Source: Fallopia convolvulus
Lineage: Eukaryota; Streptophyta; Magnoliopsida; Caryophyllales; Polygonaceae
Reading direction: 5' to 3'
Length of the DNA stretch: 64,000 nucleotides
NCBI GenBank assembly: GCA_964016875.1
Contig: OZ024728.1
Coordinates: 8,792,272 to 8,856,271 of the forward strand
Part shown: one piece after another, positions 1-8,965 of the stretch
Layout of the letters: the number at the start of each line of letters is the position of its first letter
How positions within the stretch are numbered: the first letter of the stretch is position 1
Notes under the pieces: generated by a model
Database searches by the model: none
Seen by the model: the letters and a program-made list of their open reading frames with translations, nothing else
Told to the model about the DNA's origin: nothing
Program-made: the position numbers and the translations under genes

Positions 1-1155
1 GCCGGGTTTTATAGGAGGTTTATTCAAGATTTCTCTAAGATTACCAAACCGTTAACTAACCTATTAATGAAGGATGTTGTGTTTGAGTTTTCTTCCGAGT
101 GTCTTGAAGCTTTCCACAGGATCCGGGATGCACTTGTGTCGGCGCCTATCATGCAACCTCCGGATTGGACCATTCCCTTCGAGATCATGTGTGACGCTAG
201 TGATTACGCTGTGGGCGCAGTCCTTGGGCAAAGAAGAGAGAAGAAGCTTCATGCTATCTATTATGCGAGCAAGACGCTAGATGAGGTTCAAAGTAAATAC
301 ACGACCACGGAGAAGGAATTCCTAGCCGTTGTGTTTGCTTTTGAGAAGTTCCGGTCATACTTGGTGGGTTCCAAGGTAATCGTCTACACCGATCATGCAG
401 CTATCCGTTATCTTATGGATAAGAAGGACGCCAAACCGAGATTGCTCCGATGGATGCTTCTATTGCAAGAATTTGACCTTGAAATAAGGGATAAGAAAGG
501 AGCGGAAAATCTTGTGGCGGACCACCTTTCTCGGTTACCCATTGAGCACATTAAGGAGTCCGATAATTCAATTCCTGTCAACGACTCTCGCCTGGATGAA
601 ATTCTAATGAGCAATGAAGTCTTACGGATCGAGGTCAACAATCTTAGGTCGGAGACGACCATTCTTGGGTCGGAGACGACCATTCTTGGGTTGGAGACGA
701 CCATTCTTGGGTCGGAGACGACCATTCCTGGGTCGGAGACGACCATTCCTGGGTCGGAGACGACCATTCCTGGGTCGGAGACGACCTTTCCTGGGTCGGA
801 GACGACCTCCCATATGTCGCACAGGGCCGACACCGAGCTGGATAGCATGGCACCGACCCTCACCACGCCCGATCCAGGTCATTCTTCTAACTCTTCTTGT
901 GTGTTTTCCACTATTCTTCACTCTTCTCCTCCCATTCCCTCTCGCCATTCTGTATATGCTATTCAAGGGGCGAAAACCCCTTGGTTTGCGGATTTTGCTA
1001 ACTATGTTGTAGGAGGCATTATTCCGGATGGATTGACTTCCCAAGCCAAAAAGAAGTTCCTCCAGGACGTCAAGCAATACTATTGGGACGACCCTACCTT
1101 TTCAAGAAAGGGAGTGATCATATTTTTAGGCGTTGTGTGCCGGACAATGAGATAG
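1..1155 (+). CDS. Athila-1 pol: RT connection domain, RNase H and linker (partial, frameshifted end)
   Basis: Reading frame 1 is open from the first base. It starts with the post-RT segment (GFYRRFIQDF), then RNase H with the first Asp in CDASDYAVGAVL, the Glu in TTEKEFLAVVFAFEKF and the DH in YTDHAAIRYL, ending near VADHLSRLP (about base 540). A low-complexity linker follows, made mostly of a seven-residue repeat (GSETTIP), and then a short segment conserved among Athila elements (TPWFADFANYVVGG). About base 1092 one base is missing relative to the family pattern, so the frame runs into a stop at 1155 while the integrase continues in another frame. RNase H would degrade the RNA strand during reverse transcription. 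The frame break means no full polyprotein can be made from this copy. Confidence 0.92.
   Translation, partial: AGFYRRFIQDFSKITKPLTNLLMKDVVFEFSSECLEAFHRIRDALVSAPIMQPPDWTIPFEIMCDASDYAVGAVLGQRREKKLHAIYYASKTLDEVQSKYTTTEKEFLAVVFAFEKFRSYLVGSKVIVYTDHAAIRYLMDKKDAKPRLLRWMLLLQEFDLEIRDKKGAENLVADHLSRLPIEHIKESDNSIPVNDSRLDEILMSNEVLRIEVNNLRSETTILGSETTILGLETTILGSETTIPGSETTIPGSETTIPGSETTFPGSETTSHMSHRADTELDSMAPTLTTPDPGHSSNSSCVFSTILHSSPPIPSRHSVYAIQGAKTPWFADFANYVVGGIIPDGLTSQAKKKFLQDVKQYYWDDPTFSRKGVIIFLGVVCRTMR
647..811 (+). repeat. 21-bp tandem repeat, about 8 copies, in the RNase H-integrase linker
   Basis: Copies of the dyad GGTCGGAGACGACC start at 647, 668, 689, 710, 731, 752, 773 and 794, exactly 21 bp apart, each followed by a 7-bp spacer. 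In frame the unit encodes GSETTIP or GSETTIL. The third copy has GTTGG in place of GTCGG. The same dyad recurs as pairs elsewhere in this element. Confidence 0.97.
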
Positions 1156-2270
1156 AGGGAGTAATTCGACATTGTCATACTCTTCCAACGGGCGGCCATG
1201 CGAAGGGATTCAAGACCACCGCAAAAATTCTTCAAAGCGGATTCTATTGGCCCACCCTTTTCAAGGATGTTCATGCCTATGTTACGACTTGTGATGAGTG
1301 TCAGCGTGCGGGAAATATCACATGGAGGAATGAGAACCCACTCACAGGAATTCTAGAAGTTGAGCTTTTTGATGTATGGGGAATTGATTTCATGGGACCC
1401 TTCCCCTCTTCGGGCCCCTACAAGTACATTCTCGTAGCGGTTGACTACGTATCTAAGTGGGTCGAGGCCATTGCCACAAGAACTAATGATGCACGAGTGG
1501 TGGCCAAATTTATGAAGTCCAATATCTTTCCCCGCTTTGGTGTTCCCCGAGCCCTTATTAGTGATGGCGGTTCTCACTTCATTGAGCGAAGTTTCGAGGC
1601 ACTTCTGACTAAGTATGGGGTCCTACACAGGGTGGCAACTCCTTACCATCCCCAAACTAGTGGTCAGGTGGAAATCTCCAACCGGCAAATTAAAAACATC
1701 TTGGAGAAGACGGTTTCCCGCTCAAGGAAGGATTGGGCTTCCAAGCTAGATGATGCACTTTGGGCGTATTGCACCGCCTACAAGACACCACTCTGCACTA
1801 CTCCTTACAATATTGTGTATGGCAAGTCATGCCATTTGCCCCTCGAGCTCGAACACAAGGCTCTATGGGCTCTCAAGAAGCTCAACATGGATCTTGACGC
1901 GGCCGGAGCAACGAGATTTATGGACTTGCAAGAATTAGAGGAGTTAAGGCTCAAGGCGTATGAGAATGCCAAAATTTACAAAGAAAGAACCAAGAAATGG
2001 CATCATAAGAATCTCATCCCGAAGACCTTCCACAATGGTGATCAAGTACTCCTTTTCAATTCTAGACTTCGACTCTTCCCCGGAAAATTACGATCTCGAT
2101 GGAGTGGACCATTCATAGTTCACCACATCTACCCACATGGAGCGGTTGATCTCTTAGATGAGAATGGAGGAATTTTTAAGGTCAACGGGCATCGATTGAA
2201 GAAATACTATGCAAGAGCCGAACCCGATGAGGAAATCCGAGCCACATGGGCTCTCACATCTTCCGACTAA
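1083..2270 (+). CDS. Athila-1 integrase
   Basis: This is the continuation of pol in the frame taken after the break near 1092. A zinc-binding HHCC domain is visible (HCHTLPTGGHAKG with CDECQ about 35 residues on). The catalytic core has Asp in GIDFMGPFPSSG, Asp in ISDGGSHF and Glu in GQVEISN, the DDE triad expected of retroviral-type integrases. A C-terminal DNA-binding region with a GPFIVHHIYPHGAVDL segment ends at a TAA about residue 395. No chromodomain is seen, as is usual for Athila. Integrase would join the cDNA ends to target DNA in the nucleus. The domain itself is open, but the upstream frameshift separates it from RT/RNase H. Confidence 0.93.
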   Translation: MGRPYLFKKGSDHIFRRCVPDNEIEGVIRHCHTLPTGGHAKGFKTTAKILQSGFYWPTLFKDVHAYVTTCDECQRAGNITWRNENPLTGILEVELFDVWGIDFMGPFPSSGPYKYILVAVDYVSKWVEAIATRTNDARVVAKFMKSNIFPRFGVPRALISDGGSHFIERSFEALLTKYGVLHRVATPYHPQTSGQVEISNRQIKNILEKTVSRSRKDWASKLDDALWAYCTAYKTPLCTTPYNIVYGKSCHLPLELEHKALWALKKLNMDLDAAGATRFMDLQELEELRLKAYENAKIYKERTKKWHHKNLIPKTFHNGDQVLLFNSRLRLFPGKLRSRWSGPFIVHHIYPHGAVDLLDENGGIFKVNGHRLKKYYARAEPDEEIRATWALTSSD

Positions 2271-2297
2271 GCTGAGGTCCTCCACGTCTAGCTAAAG

Positions 2298-2330
2298 ACG
2301 TTAAATTAAGCGCTTACGGGAGGCAACCCG
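2298..2330 (+). other. Conserved hairpin just after Athila-1 integrase
   Basis: Forty-seven bases after the integrase stop lies CGGG-AGGCAA-CCCG (2317-2330), a 4-bp stem with a 6-base loop, preceded by a GACGTTAAA-type stretch. The same arrangement occurs in Athila-3 on the minus strand (50952-50985), although the surrounding untranslated sequence has diverged. Function unknown; an RNA structure in the genomic transcript is an inference. Confidence 0.75.
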
Positions 2331-2506
2331 CTTTTTCTTTTGTTTTTTTTTTTACTTTTTAGATTATTTTCTTTTCATTTTCTTAGTTTAGAATAGGTAG
2401 GATTTTGTTTTGGTTCTCCACTAAAGTTTTGTAGGGACACGAGAACGGCGGAGGAGACAGAGAGGGCAGAGATGCTCGAACAATAGGAAAAAGAAGGGTA
2501 CTGGAT

Positions 2507-2541
2507 GGTCGTCTCCGACCTATTTTGGGTCGTCACCGACC
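2507..2541 (+). repeat. Paired 14-bp dyad, 21-bp spacing (Athila-1 spacer)
   Basis: GGTCGTCTCCGACC at 2507-2520 and GGTCGTCACCGACC at 2528-2541. The start-to-start distance is 21 bp and the spacer (tattttg) differs from the spacers at other pairs. Confidence 0.95.
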
Positions 2542-3195
2542 ACTTCCAAGCAAATATGGTAAAATTTTCAAAAAATTGAAAATTGCAGGTAAGTCCCTCA
2601 ACTTTTACCTCTTTTAACCCTACCCCCTCCCCTCTCTTTCTCCCCCACACCGCCGACCTCCTCCTTCCTCAAAACTCCATAGAACCATTCTCACCTCTTT
2701 GCCTCTCAAACCTCACAAATCCTCCATCCCCATCCCAAATCTACCAAAATTCTTCCTTGTGCTACACAAACCCTCCAAATCATCCAACAAAAACCGGAAA
2801 TTTCACCCCTTCCAACGATTTTTCAATTTTTGGAACCGCTCTAGTGCTCGTCTACGACCCCCCTTCTACTTTCATTCTTCTATTTTTACTCATCTTTGGT
2901 ATGTTTCTCTACTCCTTTGATCTTATATTCAAGTTTACTTGATTTATGTTTGAGGGATTAGTTGAAAATCTAGGTTTTGGGTGTTCTTGAGTTTGAATAT
3001 GGAAGTTTGGGTTGTTTGCATGCTTAAGTGGTTAGATCTATATGATATCATGATTAATTGAGGGTTGTATGTGGAATTTTTGATGCATACTTGGTTGTTT
3101 GGTTGATTGTGAGAGTGTTAGATTTTTTTTCGGAATTTTTGGTACCAATTCCATGGACATAGGGCCGAATTTGTGGGCATAATCTTGCCCGAAGT

Positions 3196-3290
3196 GGTCG
3201 GTGCCGACCCACCAAGGGTCGGTGACGACCCACCAGCGTCCTTTTCCGGGTATTTGCTCGGTACCGAGCCTCCAAGGGTCGGTTCCGACC
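3196..3290 (+). repeat. Two dyad pairs, each with 21-bp spacing
   Basis: Dyads GGTCGGTGCCGACC (3196) and GGTCGGTGACGACC (3217) form one pair. GCTCGGTACCGAGC (3256) and GGTCGGTTCCGACC (3277) form a second. Both pairs are 21 bp start to start. The 3256 copy has the TCGGTACCGA core that predominates in Athila-3. Confidence 0.95.
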
Positions 3291-3521
3291 CCGGTTAACT
3301 AGTATTTTGCCATGATTTGGGTGTTTTTAGCATGATCTTTCCCTCTATTTACCTACTTTACATGATTAAGCATGCTAGGTTGAGATTCTTCTAAATTTAA
3401 GCATGTTTCTTTGAGTAAGTATGGGGTACTTCTTCGGGAGGTGACATGTGTGTTCTTTGATTTGACATTGTCTTTAAAACTATGGAGATTATTTTGGAAA
3501 GTTTGAATGTTTTGTAGGACA

Positions 3522-5054
3522 ATGGCTTCTTCTTCTCGTCACCCCGCCAAGAAGCACAAGAAAGACAAGCAAAAGGTGGATAGTGTGATCTTTGATGATG
3601 AAGAGCAAAAGGCAAGATTTCTTGAAATGTGGGATGGGGACGTTACCGTGCGAGCTTATCATAGGGAAGGGGCAATGAAGGTTGGTTTTCATAGGGAGGT
3701 GCTCACTGCTTTCTCTTGGATTGGAGCTCAACACCTTATCTTGCATCCAATTGAGGAACACTACATTGCGGTCACATGCGAGTTCATGTCCAACTTCTGC
3801 TTATACCACAATGAAACCGACTTCAACAAGTCAAAGGTTACCTTTCAACTCGGCAATATGGACCACGAGATGTGCATTAAAAGATTCAACCACCATCTTG
3901 GCTTCCGTGCCCCTTCCGGAGCCTATACCACATCAAGCTTTCCCACCCAGGATTTGTGGCATTACCTCACCGGTCGGGCTGAATACCCCACCAACCACCT
4001 TCCCGGTCGATTCATTGCTAGCCCGGTTTTCTGGCTTATCCTACGCATCCTTGGCTCCACCATTTGGCCCCGATATGAGCTCTCCCGCCCACACAAGCAC
4101 GAGATTGCTTGCCTCTCCACCATGCTCTTCGAGCCAACTATTCACATGAATTTGGGGTTCGATTTTGCTAATGCCGTTGTGAGCCACCAAGCCCTCAAGG
4201 CCCACACCACCACTTACTTTGGTTGGCTCGTGGCCATCCTTGCCAAGTCCTTGAAAGTCAATCTTTCCGCCTACTCTTCAAGAAAAGTCATTGCTATGGA
4301 TGTGAAGTACTTCTTGAATACTAAAATGCTTGCGCAATCTTCTGAAGGTTTCATCAACAAGTTCTATATTAGCCAGAACGAGACTCATGATGTGGTCCTT
4401 ACCCCTGAAAATCTTGAGCTTTTCTACCGCCCTAATTGGTATGATGTGTGGGCACCCGCTCCTTCTCCTTTGTCGCCAAATGTCCGACTTGATCGAAGAA
4501 TTAGACACCAGCCCAGCAGGTTTCCAAGAGCCGAAATTGACCCACTAAGAGAAGCATCCTCCGAGCCGGAATCACCACGGGCACAAGCTGGGGTGGTCGG
4601 TGACGACCAACAGGAGGTCGGTGCCGACCCACCAGTGGGCAACAACTTCCACAACCAGCCCGGTGTCGATCCGATGGACTTCACAATGGGGCCGCAGTCC
4701 GACATGGTTCCTTACTACTCCCACCCCTATGGCTTTGATGGGTTCGGTGGCTCTCATTTTCAAGGACAAGGCACATATCATACCGGTTCAAGTTCGGGTG
4801 GCGATTCCGATATCTCCCGTCTCTCGGCTAAGATGGATGCCCTTATGCTCCACCAACACCAACTTTATGGGGCACTTAATCATCACCACAACCAGTTTGT
4901 TGAGCATCACAAGGAGCTTAAGGATTTCCGCATCGAGTATTATGAAGACCACAAGCTAGATGTTGAGAGATGGAATGCTCAAGTGGACTATAACAATTGG
5001 TTGGCGCAACAACTCTTCCTACCGCCACCACCTCCTCACCCTCCTCAAGAATGA
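3522..5054 (+). CDS. Athila-1 env-position ORF (ATHILA ORF-1 type protein, about 510 aa)
   Basis: An uninterrupted ORF sits between integrase and the 3' LTR. I place the start at the ATG of MASSSRHP because the Athila-3 homologue begins MASSSRSN; an in-frame ATG lies 15 bp upstream. The first roughly 310 residues form a globular domain shared with Athila-3 (FWLILRILGSTIWP, LSRPHKHEIACL, LEL.Y.PNWYD.W), resembling the plant ATHILA ORF-1 family. The C-terminal third is low complexity (His/Gln-rich, then Pro-rich). I see no signal peptide or clear transmembrane helix, so calling it an envelope would rest on position alone. The segment VVGDDQQEVGADPP is encoded by a dyad pair. Function unknown. 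Confidence 0.85.
   Translation: MASSSRHPAKKHKKDKQKVDSVIFDDEEQKARFLEMWDGDVTVRAYHREGAMKVGFHREVLTAFSWIGAQHLILHPIEEHYIAVTCEFMSNFCLYHNETDFNKSKVTFQLGNMDHEMCIKRFNHHLGFRAPSGAYTTSSFPTQDLWHYLTGRAEYPTNHLPGRFIASPVFWLILRILGSTIWPRYELSRPHKHEIACLSTMLFEPTIHMNLGFDFANAVVSHQALKAHTTTYFGWLVAILAKSLKVNLSAYSSRKVIAMDVKYFLNTKMLAQSSEGFINKFYISQNETHDVVLTPENLELFYRPNWYDVWAPAPSPLSPNVRLDRRIRHQPSRFPRAEIDPLREASSEPESPRAQAGVVGDDQQEVGADPPVGNNFHNQPGVDPMDFTMGPQSDMVPYYSHPYGFDGFGGSHFQGQGTYHTGSSSGGDSDISRLSAKMDALMLHQHQLYGALNHHHNQFVEHHKELKDFRIEYYEDHKLDVERWNAQVDYNNWLAQQLFLPPPPPHPPQE
4595..4629 (+). repeat. Dyad pair inside the env-position ORF, 21-bp spacing
   Basis: GGTCGGTGACGACC at 4595 and GGTCGGTGCCGACC at 4616. The pair lies within coding sequence at the border between the globular domain and the low-complexity tail. 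Confidence 0.95.
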
Positions 5055-5697
5055 TTCTCCTCCTTTGCCAACGCTTCAAAATGTGTCCAAGTTAGTTTCT
5101 CTTTCCTTTCTCTTTACTTTCTTAATCAATGGGGACATTGATGTTTAAGTATGGGGTGGTTTGGGAGATTACTTGTTTGAGTCATGTGTTGTTTTGTGTT
5201 TTGTGTGTATTTAGCATTGTTTGAGTCTTGATTTGAGTTTTTTTTTCTTTTTGATTTTAGATGGATAAATGCCCTTTTTCTTAGATGTCCTAGGATGGAA
5301 ATTGCTTGCATCATCATGTAATGGAATATACCAATTGACAATGGCATGGTTATTTTTAAACTTGAAACCAATAGAGATATGCTCATTACTTGATTGAATC
5401 AAATGATTTTGAACTCATTTTATAAGCCTATCATATTCTTCTTCCTACCTATACATGATCCCTCTGTTTGTAGCCCTTTGTTTTGAGCTTAAAGCCTATT
5501 TCTAGCTCCACAAAAAAATTCCCTAGCCATGATAAGCTTGACCCTTTGATCCGGGAATTAGGACTTAGAAGAAGTTGTTGAAGAATGTTATGGAGTAATT
5601 GGGTGAAAACAAAGTGATTGTGGAAGGTAGATAAAGTGTGTTGTATTTGGAAAATCCAAGTATGAAGTGTTGATTGGGCTCAAAGTACACGCATCTA

Positions 5698-5732
5698 GCT
5701 CGGTGACGACCCAAAGAGGGTCGGTGCCGAGC
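5698..5732 (+). repeat. Dyad pair in the 3' UTR, 21-bp spacing
   Basis: Starts at 5698 and 5719. One arm of each dyad has the GCTCGG/CCGAGC variant and the other the usual GGTCG/CGACC, so each member is slightly asymmetric. Confidence 0.93.
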
Positions 5733-6328
5733 GCCCCCCCCCCCCAAAAAAAAACAAGGGAAAATCAAATAAAAAGTACAAGAGTCCAAAGCCTTCAAAG
5801 AATAGAGGAAAGACAATGATAATAGGTGAAAGGGGTAGTGCATTGTAAAGTTTTAAGTGTTTGGTGATTGAAGAAGAGGGAAGAATGTTGGGTGAGTGAT
5901 GTGTAGTCTAGGAGTCTTGATTCTCGAATTAATTAGCACCACAAGGCCAAAATATTTCCACGCCCTTTGAATTACCAAGCCCCATTACAACCCGGCCGAA
6001 TGGAAGCTTCTATGAAGTTTCATTGAGCCACCCGAGTTCATTTAATGATTTGACTTGTTTTGACTTCTTCGGTGGAGAGTTTGCTTATATAAGTTCCATT
6101 GACTATGCGGTTTTGTGTTTGGAATTTGAGTCGAGTGATTATTGCTATAGCTTAAACACTTTGAGAGTTGAGTGAAATACATTCCTTGGTGAGGTTGGAT
6201 TGTGATTGCTTGGAATGTTCATGTGTGATAGGACATGGAAGTTCTTTGCTCATTATTCTACTTGTGCTTCTTTTTCTATAAAGGTGATTCTTGAGTTTTG
6301 TTGTATGGTGTTGATGCATGTTAAGTGA

Positions 6329-6365
6329 TTGCTTGAGGACAAGCAAGTTTAAGTATGGGGTATTT
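6329..6365 (+). promoter_or_regulatory. Hairpin and polypurine tract before the 3' LTR
   Basis: TTGCTTGAGGACAAGCAA (6329-6346) is a perfect 7-bp stem with an AGGA loop. It is followed by AAGTATGGGGTATTT, the purine-rich primer for plus-strand synthesis, directly against the LTR start TGATGTCGCAC. Confidence 0.85.
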
Positions 6366-6784
6366 TGATGTCGCACTTTTTAGTCGGGTTTTATGGGTAG
6401 TTTTCTAGCTAGGATTGAGTCTTTTCTAAGTTTATTGTGTTGTTTTGAGTCATTTGTGTAAGTTTTCATATTATCTTGAGGTATGGAGTCTACATAAGTT
6501 TGTTTGATGTTTTGTAGGTATTTGGAGCGTTGAGGAGGAAATGTTTAGGTCTTTCAAGCTTTCTAGGAGGTGGTGTTCAAGTGGTCTTGTGGTGATGTCA
6601 ATAAGAAGAGTGAGAGTCGATGCAATTGAGGATTCTGAGGTGAAGGTTTCAAGATCAAGGTGCTTTAAAAGAAGCTAAAGGAAGTCTTAGAAGGTCAAGA
6701 GCGATTAAGGAAAGAACATTGAAGAAGAACCAAGCTTTGGAGCAAGTTATGAGCAAAGAAATGAAGAAATCCAGTGTAGCCGAT

Positions 6785-6819
6785 GGTCGGAGACGACCCG
6801 CATATGGTCGGTGACGACC
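6785..6819 (+). repeat. Dyad pair in the LTR upstream of the TATA-like box
   Basis: GGTCGGAGACGACC at 6785 and GGTCGGTGACGACC at 6806, 21 bp apart, about 115 bp upstream of TATATAA at 6934. The location would suit a promoter-proximal protein site; this is inference. Confidence 0.95.
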
Positions 6820-6933
6820 ACTTCCGTGTGTGGCGGAATTGAAACTTGCGTTTTAAGCTAGGTTTAGTAAATGTTTTATTTATGGGCCTTTTTAAGATAG
6901 AATTTAGTTTCCTTAGAGAGATTTTTCTACCAC

Positions 6934-6940
6934 TATATAA
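6934..6940 (+). promoter_or_regulatory. TATA-like box of the Athila-1 LTR promoter
   Basis: CACTATATAAGGA lies about 570 bp into the LTR, a reasonable position for the U3/R boundary. Function inferred. Confidence 0.55.
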
Positions 6941-7631
6941 GGATTTCTAGGGTTTTATTTTAGGGGAGGGGAGTATTCTAGGGAGACACTTTTTGGGACG
7001 TTTTTGGAGGCTATTGAGGAAGACGTTATTTGTGGAGACGGAACAAGTTGCAAGTGGTTTTTTCTAGGTTACTTTTATTTTCCAAGCTCTTGGACAATTT
7101 TAGAGAGACTTGGAGGTTTGCTTGAGATTGTAAGTTTTCTTTTAATTAAGGTTTGTTTGGATTCGAATTATGTCTTCTCTTTCGTCTATGATTATTGATT
7201 GTGCCATGGATCGTGAGTAGTCTATTTTCTAGGGTTGGGGTGAAACCCGACGAGTTGTGCATGATTAAAGCATGAATCTTTGATTGATCAATCCTTTTGA
7301 ATCTCTATCCTTTGCCTACTTGTTTTCTATCAATTCCTTAATGAAAGTTGAGGCATGTTCAAGTTTATGATTGAATTGAAAGATTGAATTGTGGATTTGG
7401 ATAATACTTGGTTGAAAACGAAAGTTGAAACTCTTAGAAAACAAGTAGGGTTGCAAGTTTAGATCTTTATGAAAGTTTAGATTTTTACTTGATTATTTGT
7501 GACGAAAGTCATTCATGAGATTGTTGTGGGATGATTTTGATTCATGTTTGCATGCATAGCTTGTTGTGGTGAATCCTTTTCTCTAGATCTCTTTTAATTT
7601 GATTTTCCGAAGTTTTCTAGTTACCCGGATA

Positions 7632-7745
7632 GGTCGGTTACGACCACTTTCAGGTCGGGGCCGAGTTCCTAGTTCCCTTAGTTTTTCTCCTACGTTTGTG
7701 TTGAGTGGTTGGTCGGTTACGACCTGTTGTGGGTCGGTGCCGAGC
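7632..7745 (+). repeat. Two dyad pairs near the 3' end of the LTR
   Basis: Pairs at 7632/7653 (GGTCGGTTACGACC and GGTCGGGGCCGAG) and 7711/7732 (GGTCGGTTACGACC and GGTCGGTGCCGAGC). Both are 21 bp start to start. Confidence 0.93.
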
Positions 7746-7897
7746 GTCTGTTTGTGTGTTTTTCTTTGCTTTGTTCTCTTTTATTAGGATTAGTAGCTAG
7801 ACGTAGATTCTTCTAATTCCCGTGGACGAACCGGACCTCCTTGTACTCAGCGGGGTCTTGATATAAATTTATTTGTTGTCAAGAAACCCTTTCAACA

Positions 7898-8965
7898 CAC
7901 ACAGATGGAGCTTCTAACAGCCGAGGAGTGGGGATTGGAGTAGTACTGAAATCGCCCAGGGGGGACAAGATAGCGCAAGCAGTACGATGCGCTTTCGGAG
8001 CCACCAACAACGAGTCGGGGTATGAGGCACTTATACTGGGGCTAACGATCCCCAGGGACTTGACTATCGGGGAAATAGAGGTGAAGTGTGATTCACTGCT
8101 AATCTTGAACCAAGTCCTGGGAACCTTCGCCGCCAAAGACGCCCGGATGGTGGCGTATGCGGAGAAGGTCAGAGGAATCATGCACGAATTCAAGACCTTC
8201 ACTATCCAGCAAGTCCCTAGAGAAGAGAATGCGCAGACTGATGCCCTAGCCAACTTGGCCTCCGCCCTGGACCCCAAGGAGTTCGCATCGGTCCCCCTGG
8301 TCCATGTTCTGGTTCTAGCAATTAAACGGGAGGACGATCCATCAGGGCAGGGATCACAAGACGACTCACTGACAGCTAGAGACAAAGTGATGGAGGTCCT
8401 GGGGAATAACCATCCTCCTGAAATACTCGCCAGCGAAGATCCCGAGCGGCGAGGAGTGCTTGGCGGGGACGATCTCGAAGGGTCGAACAGTGAGGATTCC
8501 TGAGAGGCCAGGATGCTTGACAATGGCAGTCCGACATCCGGTACAACGAGCGCCTCCCAAGACACTGAATGCTGGACGAGACCCTACCTGCTATGGCTCG
8601 ATCATGGACAGCTGCCGGCGGAGAAGTCCGAAGCAAGAGCACTCCGAATGAGAGCCACCAGATACAGTGTAAAAAACGGCGTCTTGTTCAAGCAATCTGC
8701 AGTGGGAACCTCACTCCGCTGCGTCACAAAAGCAGAGGCACCCAGAATACTCAGGGAACTCCACGAAGGCGAGTGCGGGAACCACTCCGGGGGGCGTAGC
8801 CTTTCAAACAAAGCCCTCAACCTGGGATACTACTGGCCTACCATGCGTCAAGACGCCGCCGAATACTTTAAAAAATGTGAGGCTTGTCAGAAGCATGCTC
8901 CAACCCCTCACCAGCCACCAGAACTGTTGCACCCAACGCTGACCCCATGGTCGTTCATGAGGTGG
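7898..8965 (+). pseudogene. Tat element pol: RNase H and integrase zinc domain (broken)
   Basis: The frame opens with DGASNSRGVGIGVVLKSP. It continues as an RNase H of the cellular-like type that Tat elements carry as a second RNase H: NNESGYEALILGL has the catalytic Glu, VKCDSLLILNQVLG the Asp and ENAQTDALANLAS the terminal Asp. An in-frame TGA at 8501-8503 lies in the linker. Beyond it follows the integrase N-terminal zinc domain (LHEGECGNHSGG, CEACQKHA). At the G run 8961-8967 the frame shifts into that of the catalytic core. Both defects prevent a full-length product. Confidence 0.88.

Larger units (their letters stand above)
2331..3521 (+). other. Athila-1 untranslated spacer between integrase and env-position ORF
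   Basis: About 1.2 kb without a credible reading frame, rich in T and CT tracts. It contains three pairs of GGTCG-N4-CGACC-type dyads (2507/2528, 3196/3217, 3256/3277) and a purine-rich AGTATGGGGT motif at about 3418 like that at the polypurine tract. The spacer ends with TTTTGTAG just before the next start codon, a plausible 3' splice site for a subgenomic mRNA. Confidence 0.7.
5055..6365 (+). other. Athila-1 3' untranslated region up to the LTR
   Basis: No credible ORF. It holds a dyad pair at 5698-5732 (GCTCGGTGACGACC and GGTCGGTGCCGAGC, 21 bp apart) followed by a C10/A-run junction at about 5733, a second AGTATGGGGT purine motif at about 5148, and the terminal hairpin plus polypurine tract. 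Confidence 0.75.
1..7897 (+). mobile_element. Athila-lineage Ty3/gypsy LTR retrotransposon (Athila-1), 5' part outside the window
   Basis: The sequence enters in the reverse transcriptase/RNase H part of pol and runs through integrase, an untranslated spacer, an ORF in the env position, a polypurine tract and a 1.5-kb 3' LTR ending in TTTCAACA. The order pol, extra ORF, LTR and the integrase and RNase H motifs are those of the Athila branch. Downstream, a Tat-type RNase H reading frame begins at once, so Athila-1 is inserted in the pol gene of that element. The 5' LTR, gag and most of the RT are not visible, so target-site duplication and age cannot be judged. Confidence 0.93.
6366..7897 (+). 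repeat. Athila-1 3' LTR
   Basis: It begins TGATGTCGCAC after the polypurine tract and ends AACCCTTTCAACA, the same terminus as the LTR of Athila-2 (ACCCTTCAACA). A TATA-like TATATAA is at 6934-6940. The sequence CAGCGGGGTCTTGATATAAA near the 3' end has a counterpart in Athila-2 and, weaker, in Athila-3. Three dyad pairs lie inside: 6785/6806, 7632/7653 and 7711/7732, each 21 bp apart. Length about 1532 bp. Confidence 0.9.

Noticed and set aside
647..811. CRISPR array
   Set aside because: Regular repeats with 7-bp spacers inside a plant retrotransposon coding frame; no CRISPR-sized spacers and not a prokaryotic sequence.
408..1077. Long minus-strand and alternative plus-strand frames over the 21-bp repeat array
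   Set aside because: A 21-bp period opens several frames at once. The pol frame explains the sequence, and the others are repetitive shadows (GRRRPFL, VVSDPGM).
3522..5054. Viral envelope glycoprotein
   Set aside because: Position suggests env, but I see no signal peptide, transmembrane helix or cleavage site; annotated as env-position ORF only.
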